A stretch of 64,000 nucleotides of DNA from Akkermansia sp. (GCA_030536145.1 JAUNQN010000006.1:1-64000), one strand, 5' to 3'. Counted from the stretch's first letter, positions 1 through 7,752 are shown. Made by a program: numbers and translations. Notes: generated by a model from the sequence alone, not told the origin.

Positions 1-124
1 GGCAAGTCAAGGCGGTGGTTGCAAAGTCAAGGCCTTTTGTTCAGCGTTTCCCTAACACTCGTTTTGAGTTGTTTTTACCTGCTTTTGTGTGTAGAATTCA
101 TCGTAAAATTGCGTTCCCAAGGGT

Positions 125-1063
125 ATGAAGACTATTTCTCTCTCATTCTTATGTGCTGCAAACATGGCGTTAGCTGCACCTGATATGCTGCATATTCCCG
201 CTGCTCCTGAGTTTTCCTTTGCTGCAGATGGTGAATCTTCTCCTATTGAACAAGAGTATTTCATTGGCAAATATCCGGTAACGAATGAAGAATATTCGCA
301 ATTTTGCGCTGATACGGGGCATCGGGTTCCCCGCTATTGGAAAAACGGAAAATATCCGTCCGGTAAAGGTAAACACCCCGTGCTTTGGGTCTCATTCGAT
401 GATGCAGAGGCGTACTGTGAATGGCTCACAGAAAAAAATCCGGGAAAAAGTTATCGTTTGCCTACAGAGGCCGAATGGGAGCATGCTGCCTCCGGTCCGC
501 AACAGACCCGCTATCCATGGGGAAATGATGCCGAGATTTCCTTCAAAAACGGACTTATCGTTTCAAACTTCAATTTCAATGGGGTTATTGCATCTATTTT
601 GCTCAAAAAGAACCCCACGCAGAAAGTGACCTTTGTTTCGCCCCGTTCAGAGCGTAAAGGCGAGTCTGTTGCTCTTAATTCTTTACTAATTTTGAACGAA
701 CGAGGGTGTGTAAAAGGCTGGCAAGACCACAAAAACGGTGGTGGCTTTGTACAAACAGATGTATTTCAGAAGCTGAATGAGGAAGGCGGCTATACAACGC
801 CTGTAGATGCTTACCCCAAAGGCGTTAGTGCATACGGTTGCTTTGATATGAGCGGCAACGCATGGGAGTGGACGAGTTCCAAAATAATAGCAACCAATGG
901 AGCTGAGCGAGGGCAAACTGTACAAGCAATTCGTGGAGGCTCTTGGTATGCAACATCCCGTAGTTGTTCTGTTATTTTCCGAGGTGAAGGCCGCCGAGCG
1001 GAAGCAGCGTTCAATACCGTAGGATTTCGTGTTGCCGCTGATAGCGATAAGAAGAGAATATGA
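125..1063 (+). CDS. SUMF1/FGE-sulfatase-domain protein, probably secreted, lacking one catalytic Cys
   Basis: A 312-residue protein with an N-terminal signal-like segment (about residues 1-18, ending ALAA) followed by a formylglycine-generating-enzyme (SUMF1) fold. Visible family motifs are YRLPTEAEWEHAA (110-122), YPWGN (130-134), GCFDMSGNAWEWTSS (238-252), RGGSW (270-274) and GFRVA (300-304). In true FGE two cysteines follow the RGGS motif; here the first is replaced (WYATSRSC), so formylglycine formation is unlikely. Proteins of this kind often serve as binding or C-type-lectin-like modules. Residues about 140-222 form an Asn/Lys-rich insertion unusual for the family. Base composition is clearly more AT-rich than the rest of the window. 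The TGA stop overlaps the left end of the IS3 element, so the native C-terminus may have been altered by a few residues. Confidence 0.8.
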   Translation: MKTISLSFLCAANMALAAPDMLHIPAAPEFSFAADGESSPIEQEYFIGKYPVTNEEYSQFCADTGHRVPRYWKNGKYPSGKGKHPVLWVSFDDAEAYCEWLTEKNPGKSYRLPTEAEWEHAASGPQQTRYPWGNDAEISFKNGLIVSNFNFNGVIASILLKKNPTQKVTFVSPRSERKGESVALNSLLILNERGCVKGWQDHKNGGGFVQTDVFQKLNEEGGYTTPVDAYPKGVSAYGCFDMSGNAWEWTSSKIIATNGAERGQTVQAIRGGSWYATSRSCSVIFRGEGRRAEAAFNTVGFRVAADSDKKRI

Positions 1064-1125
1064 TGGCCCCCTGTTTTTGTCAGTTGGCGGCCATCTTTAA
1101 TCCGCGCTGACAGAGGGTAGGTTCC

Positions 1126-2151
1126 TTATACAACTTGGGAGTATTGTTTGTCAAACCATTTTTTCAGCGATTTTGGAGCGGAGGCACAGCGGCCCGAGCG
1201 TAGCGAGGGCGCGCCGCGATAGCGGCGCGAGCTGTGCCGGAGCGGAAAAATCGCTGAAAAAATCGCCGCCGGGGGGGCTCCCCGGCGTTTCCGGTATTCC
1301 TCAGGCGACATGTTGCCCAAGGTTGCGTGGGGACGGTCGGTGTTGTAGTAGTCCATCCACGCGGCCGTCGCGCTGCGGGCGTCCTCCAGGCCGTCCGGTT
1401 CGCGCAGCAGGAAGAACTCGTGCTTGTAGGTGCGCCAGAAGCGCTCCATGACGATGTTGTCCGCCCACCGTCCCTTTCCGTCTTGGCTGACCGCGATGCC
1501 GTTCTCACTCATTCGCTCCTGCCATTCCCGCGACGTGTACCGGCTGCCCTGGTCTGTGTTGAACACCTTGGGCACGCGCCCGCTCCCGAGCGCCATGTCC
1601 AGCGCACGCATGCACAGCGGCAGCCCCATGTCCGCCCCGAGGGCCCAGCCCGGCACGCACCGGCTCGACCAGTCCATCACGGCGCACAGGTAGTAGTTCC
1701 TGCTGCCGATTTGCAGGTAGGTGATGTCGCTCGTCCAAACCTCGTCCACGCCTATCGCCTCCATTTCCCCCAGGAGGTACGGGCGTTTCCCCTCCCGCCC
1801 GCGCCCTGGAGTGCTGGTCCGGGGGTGGCAGTAGACGGTGCGCAGGCCCATCTCGCGCTTCAGGCGCAAAACCCGCTTCCTCCCGACCTTGATGCCGTAG
1901 CGCCTTTCCAGCACGTCCGGCATGCGCCGCGCCCCCAGGCACGGATCCTTGGCGTAGGTCTCGTTGATGGCCGCCATGGCCGCTGCATCTCCCTCCCGGG
2001 CGCGCGGCTTGTAGTACGTCCCGCTGCGCTGCAGGCCCAACAGCTCGCACTGGCGGCTGCGGGACGGGGCAGTTCCTGAGTCATCCTCCAGGTCCAGGAG
2101 CTGGCGGCGCTGCCCTACAGCCCCAGCTCCCTTGATTTTTTTGTCAGCCAA
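1126..2151 (-). CDS. IS3-family transposase OrfB (DDE integrase domain)
   Basis: Retroviral-type integrase core of an IS3 transposase. The catalytic triad is visible: Asp in WTSDITYLQI, Asp in VFNTDQGSRYTS and Glu in VMERFWRTYKHEFF. An N-terminal HTH_21-like segment (GARRMPDVLERRYGIKVGRKRVLR) precedes it. The frame opens before the end of orfA and is most likely expressed by -1 frameshifting at the A7 run (2136-2142) as an OrfAB fusion; a TTG at 2151 could start OrfB alone. After the normal IS3 end (SPEEYRKRRG), about 50 extra residues rich in Arg/Ser are encoded by a palindromic stretch (1159-1262), so the C-terminus is not typical of the family. Confidence 0.9.
   Translation of the reverse strand: MADKKIKGAGAVGQRRQLLDLEDDSGTAPSRSRQCELLGLQRSGTYYKPRAREGDAAAMAAINETYAKDPCLGARRMPDVLERRYGIKVGRKRVLRLKREMGLRTVYCHPRTSTPGRGREGKRPYLLGEMEAIGVDEVWTSDITYLQIGSRNYYLCAVMDWSSRCVPGWALGADMGLPLCMRALDMALGSGRVPKVFNTDQGSRYTSREWQERMSENGIAVSQDGKGRWADNIVMERFWRTYKHEFFLLREPDGLEDARSATAAWMDYYNTDRPHATLGNMSPEEYRKRRGAPPAAIFSAIFPLRHSSRRYRGAPSLRSGRCASAPKSLKKWFDKQYSQVV
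1159..1262. repeat. long inverted repeat inside the 3' end of orfB
   Basis: Outer arms at 1159-1174 (TTTTTTCAGCGATTTT) and 1246-1262 (AAAAATCGCTGAAAAAA) are complementary. Between them lie further inverted elements, including a GCGCGCCGC/GGCGCGAGC pair around 1209-1232. The stretch codes for the atypical Arg/Ser-rich tail of OrfB. It looks like a hairpin or a small palindromic repeat that has been absorbed into the transposase gene, or the element's transcription terminator. Confidence 0.7.
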
Positions 2152-2417
2152 TCCAACTCGAAATCCCTCTTGCCCAGCAGGCGTTCAAGGCGGGCTATGC
2201 GTGTCTGCAACTCCGCCTCCCTCGTCTTCCTCTTGCGCTTGAAGCCCTCCGCGAGGTGTTCCTTGGCCTGCCGTTTCCAGTCTTGCACCAAATCCGCGCT
2301 TATCCCGTGGTCGGACGCGATTTGCTGAATCGTCTTGGTGCCTTTGAGCGCCTCGAGTGCCACTTCTTGCTTGAATGCCGCGCTGTAGCGGCCTCTCTTG
2401 TGTATGGGGTGTGCCAT
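2115..2417 (-). CDS. IS3-family OrfA (HTH DNA-binding subunit)
   Basis: A 100-residue protein with a helix-turn-helix of the transposase_8/IS911 OrfA type (YSAAFKQEVALEAL, then TIQQIASDHGISADLVQDWK) and a Leu-rich coiled coil near the C-terminus (LQTRIARLERLLGKRDFELDWL) as in IS911 OrfA. The start at 2417 was chosen because the HTH begins right after it and AAGGA stands about 9 bases upstream; an in-frame upstream start at 2468 exists but adds a tail without similarity. OrfA binds the terminal repeats and is the N-terminal part of the frameshifted transposase. Confidence 0.88.
   Translation of the reverse strand: MAHPIHKRGRYSAAFKQEVALEALKGTKTIQQIASDHGISADLVQDWKRQAKEHLAEGFKRKRKTREAELQTRIARLERLLGKRDFELDWLTKKSRELGL
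2136..2142 (-). promoter_or_regulatory. programmed -1 frameshift heptamer (A AAA AAA)
   Basis: The minus strand reads ACA AAA AAA TCA in the orfA frame, giving an A-AAA-AAA heptamer in correct phase for tandem -1 slippage into orfB (GAC AAA AAA ATC). This is the standard arrangement by which IS3/IS911-type elements make the OrfAB transposase. I did not find a decisive downstream stem-loop by eye. Confidence 0.75.
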
Positions 2418-2510
2418 AATGTGTATCCTTTCTTGGTTATTATACACCCTCTTGCCCGATGCGGCCACTTTTCCGGCTTAGCCTACCGTCCTAATTTCTG
2501 GGGCCACCAT

Positions 2511-2877
2511 ATAACCTTGCAATGAACATCAAAATAATACATAATGAGTTATAGATGTGTACAATTCTGCACAAAAACTCTCGATGCTCACCGACTGCTG
2601 CCACCCACCGGGGGGATTGGGCTTTTCCCTCTCGCCTTGACGCAAACAGAAACACCCCTGGTGACGACAGCAGCCCTGCCGGGGTGCGGCAGGGCTGCGG
2701 GGATGGAAAGGGGCACCACCGGTAAAATTGCCTGGATTGGAATTGCCGCCGGTATCTACTGGCCTCCGACCCTAGCGCGCTCCATGTCCCCAGCCTAGTT
2801 GTCTCGCTGGGCAAGTGAGAGCGCGCGTTTTCCAGGTCGGGTAAACGCGCTCCTAGGAGCGAGATGCTGGGGGATAC
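2511..2877. other. gene-poor gap with hairpins
   Basis: No credible coding region on either strand. It holds the first copy of the 39-bp hairpin repeat (2663-2701), a perfect 14-bp palindrome centred on CCTAGG (2848-2861), and a looser inverted pair GCGCGCTC (2775-2782) / GAGCGCGC (2819-2826). The right part may include the transcription end of the Sel1 gene that stops at 2878. I see no tRNA or recognisable RNA gene. Confidence 0.5.
2663..2701. repeat. 39-bp hairpin repeat, copy 1
   Basis: Identical over 39 bases to 3885-3923. The core is a perfect 11-bp stem, GCAGCCCTGCC (2670-2680) and GGCAGGGCTGC (2688-2698), with the loop GGGGTGC. It lies downstream of the Sel1 gene (minus strand). No T-run follows on either strand, so it is not a standard intrinsic terminator. 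Confidence 0.85.
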
Positions 2878-3792
2878 TCAAAGGCCAAGCCTTTGGAGAG
2901 CTTCTTGGGCCTTTGTGTGCCCCTGATTAGCGGCCAAGCGGTACCACATGACCGCCATCTGTATGTTCATGAGCACGCCTTCGCCTTTCTCATAGCATAG
3001 GCCGAGACAGGCCTGGGCTTGGGCGTCTCCCTGTTCTGCAGCCTTGCGGTACCACATGGCGGCCTGCTGCACGTCCTTCTCCACGCCAGTGCCGCAGTAA
3101 TAGCAAAAGCCGAGAAGCCTCTGGGCCTCAGCTAGCCCCTGTTTGGCAGCCCTTCGGTACCACTTTACGGCCTGTTGCAAGTCCTTCTCCACTCCCTTGC
3201 CTGAGTAATAGAGAGTACCGAGAATGAATTGAGATGCGATGTTTCCTTGTTCAGCGGCTTCGCGGTACCATTTGATAGCTTTCTCCATGTCCTTCTCTAC
3301 GCCTCGGCCATAGTAATAGCACATGCCGACTTCGAGCTGGGCCCCAGCGTGTCCTTGTTTAGCAGCTTTGCGGTACCATTTGGCAGCTTTTACCCAGTCC
3401 CTCTCTACGACCGCTTCGCAACCATAGTATTGGCCAAGAAAATACAGGGCATCGATATTTCCCTGTTCTGCAGCCTTGCGCCACCACATGGCGGCCTGCT
3501 GAAAGTTCCTGTCTATTCCCCAGTCTCCTGTGAAATAGAATCCACCGAGAAAAACCTGGGCCTCGGCATACCCCTGTTCAGCGGCCTTGCGGAGCAACTT
3601 GATTGCCTTATTTTGGTTCTTGGTAACACCATCCCCATTGTAATAGGCTTTGGAAAGACTGAACTGAGCTTCCTGGTTTCCCTGTGCTGCCGATTCCTTC
3701 ATCCGCTGGATGTCAGCTGGAGAGTTTGCCGCAAAAACATGCCCGGCAGCCAGTAGGGCCGTAAACGCAATCGATATAATAGTCTTGTTCAT
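2878..3792 (-). CDS. secreted Sel1-repeat protein
   Basis: A 304-residue protein with a signal peptide (MNKTIISIAFTALLAAGHVFA, cleavage near residue 22) followed by seven tandem Sel1-like repeats of about 36 residues, each with the pattern A.W.RKAAEQG...AQ..LG..Y..G.GV.KD. Sel1 repeats are TPR-like alpha-solenoids used for protein binding in the periplasm. No catalytic domain is seen. Base composition is lower in GC than the core genes, and the gene lies between two identical hairpin repeats and next to an IS element, which suggests acquisition or local mobility. A related but leaderless Sel1 protein is encoded at 46710-47642. Confidence 0.85.
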   Translation of the reverse strand: MNKTIISIAFTALLAAGHVFAANSPADIQRMKESAAQGNQEAQFSLSKAYYNGDGVTKNQNKAIKLLRKAAEQGYAEAQVFLGGFYFTGDWGIDRNFQQAAMWWRKAAEQGNIDALYFLGQYYGCEAVVERDWVKAAKWYRKAAKQGHAGAQLEVGMCYYYGRGVEKDMEKAIKWYREAAEQGNIASQFILGTLYYSGKGVEKDLQQAVKWYRRAAKQGLAEAQRLLGFCYYCGTGVEKDVQQAAMWYRKAAEQGDAQAQACLGLCYEKGEGVLMNIQMAVMWYRLAANQGHTKAQEALQRLGL

Positions 3793-3812
3793 GAGAGGTA
3801 AATATAGCTATA

Positions 3813-3840
3813 TTTGTAGCACATTGTGGCAGCTTGTCGA
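3813..3840 (-). promoter_or_regulatory. possible promoter of the Sel1 gene
   Basis: On the minus strand TCGACA, 16 bp, then TACAAA, about 20 bases before the ATG at 3792. The match is weaker than for other promoters in the window. Confidence 0.35.
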
Positions 3841-3884
3841 GAAAAAATGACGTTCTTTCTACTTTTCTGCTTGGGGTGCAGCTA

Positions 3885-3923
3885 GACGACAGCAGCCCTG
3901 CCGGGGTGCGGCAGGGCTGCGGG
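3885..3923. repeat. 39-bp hairpin repeat, copy 2
   Basis: Second identical copy of the hairpin at 2663-2701, in the same orientation (stem 3892-3902 with 3910-3920). It lies about 20 bases beyond the stop of the GH20 gene. Both copies therefore sit downstream of minus-strand genes and together bracket the Sel1 gene. Confidence 0.85.
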
Positions 3924-3946
3924 AATGAACGGCCTTGCGGGGCGGC

Positions 3947-6001
3947 TTACTTGCCGGTCTTGAACATGGGGATGAGGGAGGCGCCCCAAGACTGGAATTC
4001 GCCGATGTAGGGCTGCTCGATGACGATGGTGTTGGCACCCTTCTTGAGCGGGAGCTTGGTGGGGTCCTGCGCCCACCAGATTTCCTCGTCGTCGTAGGGA
4101 ATCTCGTTGGCGGGGCTTGTCCAGGTGTCGCCCTTGTACTGGCGTTCCCCTGCCAGCTTGTAGTGGCGGGGATTCTTGATTTCCTTGCCGTTCACCCAGA
4201 TGCGGGTGCCGCACTGGGACCACTCGCCGTTCTTGGGCACGCCGGAGGCGCGGCGGGAGGAGCGGGCAGGGGCATCGAACCCAATCATGAAGGGCATGTC
4301 CCCGGCCTGGGGGGAGTTGATGGTGGTGACGGCCCAGGCGGTGTTGCCGGGTTTCACCTTGCCCAGCAGGCCCAGGCAGCCGGTGTTCGGCTTGGTGCGC
4401 AGGTACAGGTTGGCACCGGTGGTTTTCTGGGTTTGCAGGGAGCCGTAGTCGCCCTTCAGCACGGAGTCTCGGTTCTTGTCCGCCTCTCCGCTGGCCACGG
4501 GGCCCACCACGGTCCACTCCACGCCCATTTCCGGCCAGTAGGGGAAGGCCTCGTCCTTCAGGATGCTCTTGGCCATCTTGGCCATGCGCTTCTCAAAGCG
4601 GCTGTATGCCTGGCCCTGTGGGGAATCTGCGGCGGGCATGTGGCAGGGCAGGGCATCGCCGTCTGCCTCACCGCCCAGCCAGGCGCGCTCCGCCATGGCC
4701 AGCATACCGGGCCACTGGGCGCTGTGGCGGGCAATGTTGCGCTTGTCCTCCACGCGGGCATCCGGCCAGTTGCAGATCATCACGCCCATTTTCAGGTCGT
4801 CTCCCTTGGCGGAGCCGCAGGGGCGCATAAAGAAGTAGCGGCGCACCAGCAGGCCGGGGTCGAAGAGGTTGGTGTAGCCGATGGTGGAATCAAAGCTGTG
4901 GCACTTGATGGTCTCCGGCTTCAGGGATTTCTCCACCATCTCACCGCCCTCACCCCAGCGCTGGGAGATGGAATCCTCACCCACGGGCAGGTCACGCGGG
5001 CCGCCCCACTGGGCGGGAATGCGGCCGCGGGCGATGAGGTGGTCGCTCATGCGCTTGACGAATTCCTTGGCGTTGGGGATGCGCACCTCGTCTGCGCCGA
5101 TGTGCAGGATGGGGCTCATCTCCTTGGGAATCTCCGCGCAGAATTCGTCCAGCAGCTGCTCCAGGATTTTCATGCCTTCCTCCGTGTGCATCTTGAAACC
5201 GAAGCAGCGCTCAAAGTAGGAGCTGTGGCCGGGCATGTCCAGCTCCGGGATAATCTGGATGTTGCGGTCTGCGGCGTACTGGAACAGCTCGCGTACCTGG
5301 TCGTAGGTGTAGGTGTCGTCCTTGTCGCGCGTGCGGTGCTTGGGATCGTTCAGCACGGGGTAGCACTTGCACTGCACGTGCCAGGCGGGGTGGTCCGTGA
5401 GGTGCCACTGGAAGTAGTTCACCTTGAAGCGTGAGGCAAGCTCCAGCTGCTGCTTGAGGCTCTCGATGGTCTGGAAGTTGCGGCCGCAGTCATGCATGAA
5501 CCCGCGCATGCGGAAGGCGGGGTAGTCCTCAATCTCGCAGAAGGGGATGCCCTTCTTGCTGTCTGCCACCATCTGGCGGAGGGTCTGCAGGCCGTTGAAG
5601 AGACCGGCCTCCTTGGCGGCGGAGATGGTGACGCCCTTGGCGGTCACGCTCATGCGGTAGCCCTCTGCGGCGTGCTCCGGGGCGGTGGCCTTGGCATCCA
5701 GCTTGAGTGCCACGGCTAGGGCGGGTGCGCCATCCTTGCCGGCGGCGGCCACCTCCTTGGTCAGGCCCTTCACGGCGGTCTTGACCATGCGGCCCTTGGT
5801 GTCGCCGGTTACGGATACGGTCTTGCCCAGCTTGATGCTGCCGGATTTCCAATCCACTTTCTGCGGGAAGGGGAGCAGGGTGCAGGGGGCGGCGGTTTCC
5901 GCCTGGGCGGGGATGGGGGAGGTCCATTCTCCGAAGGCGGCCAGGGGGCTGAACAGGCAGCCCAGGGTGAGCAGGGGGATGATGTAGCGGTTGATTCTCA
6001 T
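3947..6001 (-). CDS. beta-N-acetylhexosaminidase, GH20, secreted
   Basis: A 684-residue glycoside hydrolase that releases terminal beta-linked GlcNAc/GalNAc, plausibly from mucin O-glycans or chitobiose. An N-terminal signal peptide (residues 1-24) precedes a GH20b-like N-terminal domain (about 38-158), then the catalytic TIM barrel beginning at YPAFRMRGFMHDCGRNF (160-176). The substrate-assisted catalytic pair is visible as Asp304-Glu305 in HIGADEV, and the barrel motif FQWHLTDHPAWH (197-208) is intact. The C-terminal 200 residues form a beta-rich region typical of accessory domains. The gene follows the SGNH hydrolase by 27 bases and is likely co-transcribed from the promoter at 7489-7517. 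Confidence 0.93.
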   Translation of the reverse strand: MRINRYIIPLLTLGCLFSPLAAFGEWTSPIPAQAETAAPCTLLPFPQKVDWKSGSIKLGKTVSVTGDTKGRMVKTAVKGLTKEVAAAGKDGAPALAVALKLDAKATAPEHAAEGYRMSVTAKGVTISAAKEAGLFNGLQTLRQMVADSKKGIPFCEIEDYPAFRMRGFMHDCGRNFQTIESLKQQLELASRFKVNYFQWHLTDHPAWHVQCKCYPVLNDPKHRTRDKDDTYTYDQVRELFQYAADRNIQIIPELDMPGHSSYFERCFGFKMHTEEGMKILEQLLDEFCAEIPKEMSPILHIGADEVRIPNAKEFVKRMSDHLIARGRIPAQWGGPRDLPVGEDSISQRWGEGGEMVEKSLKPETIKCHSFDSTIGYTNLFDPGLLVRRYFFMRPCGSAKGDDLKMGVMICNWPDARVEDKRNIARHSAQWPGMLAMAERAWLGGEADGDALPCHMPAADSPQGQAYSRFEKRMAKMAKSILKDEAFPYWPEMGVEWTVVGPVASGEADKNRDSVLKGDYGSLQTQKTTGANLYLRTKPNTGCLGLLGKVKPGNTAWAVTTINSPQAGDMPFMIGFDAPARSSRRASGVPKNGEWSQCGTRIWVNGKEIKNPRHYKLAGERQYKGDTWTSPANEIPYDDEEIWWAQDPTKLPLKKGANTIVIEQPYIGEFQSWGASLIPMFKTGK

Positions 6002-6028
6002 GGTACTGTGTGTAGGGGTGGTGAAGGG

Positions 6029-7465
6029 TTACTTGGCGGCGGGGGCCAGGGCTTTGGGGGCTGCGTGCACGGCGCCGGGCTTGCAGCCCTCCTGCCCGCT
6101 GTATGCGGCGGAGATGCCGGGCGTGCCGCTGCCGGTCTCTGCGGCGCAGGCCTCACCGATGAGCTGGTTGCCCAGCCACACGTAGAAGCCCGGGGCCACG
6201 CCGTCTGCGGCCTTGCCGTTCACATAGGCCACGCGCAGGGGCTCCTTGTTGGTGCTCATGTCACGGGAGTACAGGATGAAGTCCTTGCCCCAGGTGATGT
6301 AGGACTCGCAGATGTTCAGGGTGCCGCGGTGCTTGCCCGTGTCTATGGAAAGGGAGAGGCAGTCCTGCGTGTTCCATTTGTTGTCGGTGTAGCCGTTGCC
6401 CACGCGGGGGGCGGCCAGCTCCACGGTCACGGAGCCGTCCCCGGCCGTTTTCAGGGAGCCGCTCCAGGAGGCATCCTCCCCGGCCTTGTGCAGGCAGGAG
6501 AAACCGCCCTTCTTCCCGGCGGCCTTGCGGGGCAGGCCGGCGGTGCGGCCGGGGCAGCCCAGGGCCTTGGCCAGGTTTCCGGCCATAATCAGGTTGGTCT
6601 GCGGGCCGGGGTGAATCCAGTCCACGCGCTGCTGCGGGCTTACCAGCGCGCCGTACGGGTCTGCGGGCGTGGCGGCCACATCCACCGTGCCGGGGCCGGG
6701 TGCCACGTAGCGCACGCCCTTCTGCTGCGCCCAGGTCTCCAGCACCTTGTTGAACTCCACGATGGCGGCGTGGTCTGCCGCGGCAAACTGGGTGCGGCCC
6801 GGGGGAATGAGCCCCATCACGATGACCTGCCGCGTGGCGGCACCCTGCAGCATGGCGTCCACCAGCGTATCCATGGTGCCGCGGCCGCTGAAACTGCCGC
6901 CCTTGTCCCCGGTGCCCAGAATGCCCAGCAGGGCCTGCTGCAGGTTGTCCTGCTTGGAGATGCTGCCGCCCTTGTGGAAGTTCTGGATGATATCGTTTGT
7001 GCCCAGCAGCACCACATAGGTGTTGGCACGGTGGTCTTTCACCAGGCCGCCGATGGTCTGGCCGGCGTATTTCACGCCGGATGCCGTCTTGAACTCCATG
7101 CCGGTGCCGGGCTGGGTGTAGGCGGTGTTCTCCTCCTGGAACAGCTGCCAGATTTGCCCGCCCTCATGGGCGGAGTGGCGGTTCTGGAACGGCACGCCGC
7201 GGTACTTCTCCGCCGCCAGGTTCACGCCGTTTCCCTTGCCGCGCTTGAAATTGTTGCTGTTGTAGCCCGTTTCCTCGTACTTCACGCCGTTGTCCACCAG
7301 AATCTTGTGGAAATCCCAGCGGTAGGAGCCGGTGTTGATGCCGTGGGTAATGGAATCCCCCACAAACATTACCTTGCCGGGGCTTTGCATGGTCTCCCCG
7401 GTGGCTGCGCATGCACACGGCACGGCTGCGGCACACAGGGCGAGTGTCAGGATGCGTTCTTTCAT
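6029..7465 (-). CDS. SGNH/GDSL hydrolase with C-terminal domain, secreted
   Basis: A 478-residue protein with a signal peptide (cleavage near CACA, residue 20). The SGNH blocks are all present: Ser38 in GDSITHG, Asn157 in LLGTNDI, and the Asp282/His285 pair in DWIHPG. Such enzymes are esterases; in this setting a carbohydrate O-acetylesterase (for example removing acetyl groups from sialic acid or other mucin sugars) is the natural guess but the substrate cannot be read from sequence. Residues about 330-440 form a separate beta-rich domain. It is the first gene of a two-gene operon with the GH20 hexosaminidase. Confidence 0.85.
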   Translation of the reverse strand: MKERILTLALCAAAVPCACAATGETMQSPGKVMFVGDSITHGINTGSYRWDFHKILVDNGVKYEETGYNSNNFKRGKGNGVNLAAEKYRGVPFQNRHSAHEGGQIWQLFQEENTAYTQPGTGMEFKTASGVKYAGQTIGGLVKDHRANTYVVLLGTNDIIQNFHKGGSISKQDNLQQALLGILGTGDKGGSFSGRGTMDTLVDAMLQGAATRQVIVMGLIPPGRTQFAAADHAAIVEFNKVLETWAQQKGVRYVAPGPGTVDVAATPADPYGALVSPQQRVDWIHPGPQTNLIMAGNLAKALGCPGRTAGLPRKAAGKKGGFSCLHKAGEDASWSGSLKTAGDGSVTVELAAPRVGNGYTDNKWNTQDCLSLSIDTGKHRGTLNICESYITWGKDFILYSRDMSTNKEPLRVAYVNGKAADGVAPGFYVWLGNQLIGEACAAETGSGTPGISAAYSGQEGCKPGAVHAAPKALAPAAK

Positions 7466-7488
7466 GTCAGGCTTGAATAGGATGCAGC

Positions 7489-7517
7489 CTTATAGCACGC
7501 CGCCCGCCGCATGTCAA
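7489..7517 (-). promoter_or_regulatory. promoter of the SGNH-GH20 operon
   Basis: Minus strand TTGACA, 17 bp, TATAAG, about 23 bases before the ATG at 7465: the best sigma70 match in the window. Confidence 0.8.
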
Positions 7518-7580
7518 CCTATTTCAACCGCACTCCCGCCGTGTTTGCGCGCATTCAGTAAATTATGACAAAACGCGAGC

Positions 7581-7608
7581 TTGCGGAAGGGCGCTTGCGG
7601 TGCATAAT
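7581..7608 (+). promoter_or_regulatory. candidate trp operon promoter
   Basis: TTGCGG, 16 bp, CATAAT; the -10 box ends 7 bases before the leader-peptide ATG at 7616. If right, the transcript would start at or next to that ATG. Confidence 0.5.
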
Positions 7609-7615
7609 AGGGGAA

Positions 7616-7690
7616 ATGATTTCCTTGCAGCACATCAACGGCAGCGTGTTCCGGGCGGAGGCCTGGAGCTGGCGAGGCCTTGCTTGTTGA
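7616..7690 (+). CDS. trpL: trp operon leader peptide with Trp-Ser-Trp
   Basis: A 24-codon open frame starting ATG ATT TCC and ending TGT TGA, just upstream of trpE. Two of its codons are TGG (7664-7666 and 7670-7672), giving Glu-Ala-Trp-Ser-Trp-Arg near the C-terminus, a density far above chance for a rare residue. AGGGGA stands immediately upstream, although the likely transcription start is very close to the ATG. The Trp codons lie in the loop of an AGGCCT/AGGCCT hairpin (7659-7664 with 7675-7680). Downstream come two more hairpins and a terminator before trpE. This is the layout of ribosome-mediated transcription attenuation: scarce charged tRNA-Trp stalls the ribosome at the TGG codons and changes RNA folding. 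Confidence 0.72.
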   Translation: MISLQHINGSVFRAEAWSWRGLAC

Positions 7691-7704
7691 CACAGGGAAG
7701 CAGC

Positions 7705-7740
7705 CCCGTGCGCCGCACGGGAGTGCCGCCGGAAGGCGGC
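7705..7740 (+). promoter_or_regulatory. trp leader hairpins
   Basis: Two perfect adjacent stems lie between the leader peptide and the terminator: CCCGTGC/GCACGGG (7705-7711 with 7715-7721) and GCCGCC/GGCGGC (7725-7730 with 7735-7740). They are candidates for pause or antiterminator elements; the exact alternative pairing needs a folding calculation. Confidence 0.5.
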
Positions 7741-7752
7741 ATGGCAGATACA

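Larger units (their letters stand above)
1061..2510 (-). mobile_element. IS3-family insertion sequence, complete
   Basis: The element of about 1.45 kb has imperfect terminal inverted repeats: the left end reads TGATGGCCCC and the right end, on the other strand, ATGGTGGCCCC. It contains the two overlapping reading frames typical of IS3 elements, orfA and orfB, transcribed on the minus strand, with an A7 slippery run in the overlap. Exact borders are uncertain by 1-3 bases. Taking 1061-2510 leaves the trinucleotide ATA on both sides (1058-1060 and 2511-2513), compatible with a 3-bp target duplication. All DDE residues are present and no frame is broken, so the element looks intact. Confidence 0.85.

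Noticed and set aside
2491-2814. 107-codon open frame in the gap before the Sel1 gene
   Set aside because: No domain, odd composition, overlaps the IS end and the hairpin repeat.
3935-5434. A 499-codon open frame antisense to the GH20 gene
   Set aside because: Same artefact: Gly/His/Val-rich, no start context and no similarity; GH20 motifs are clear on the minus strand.
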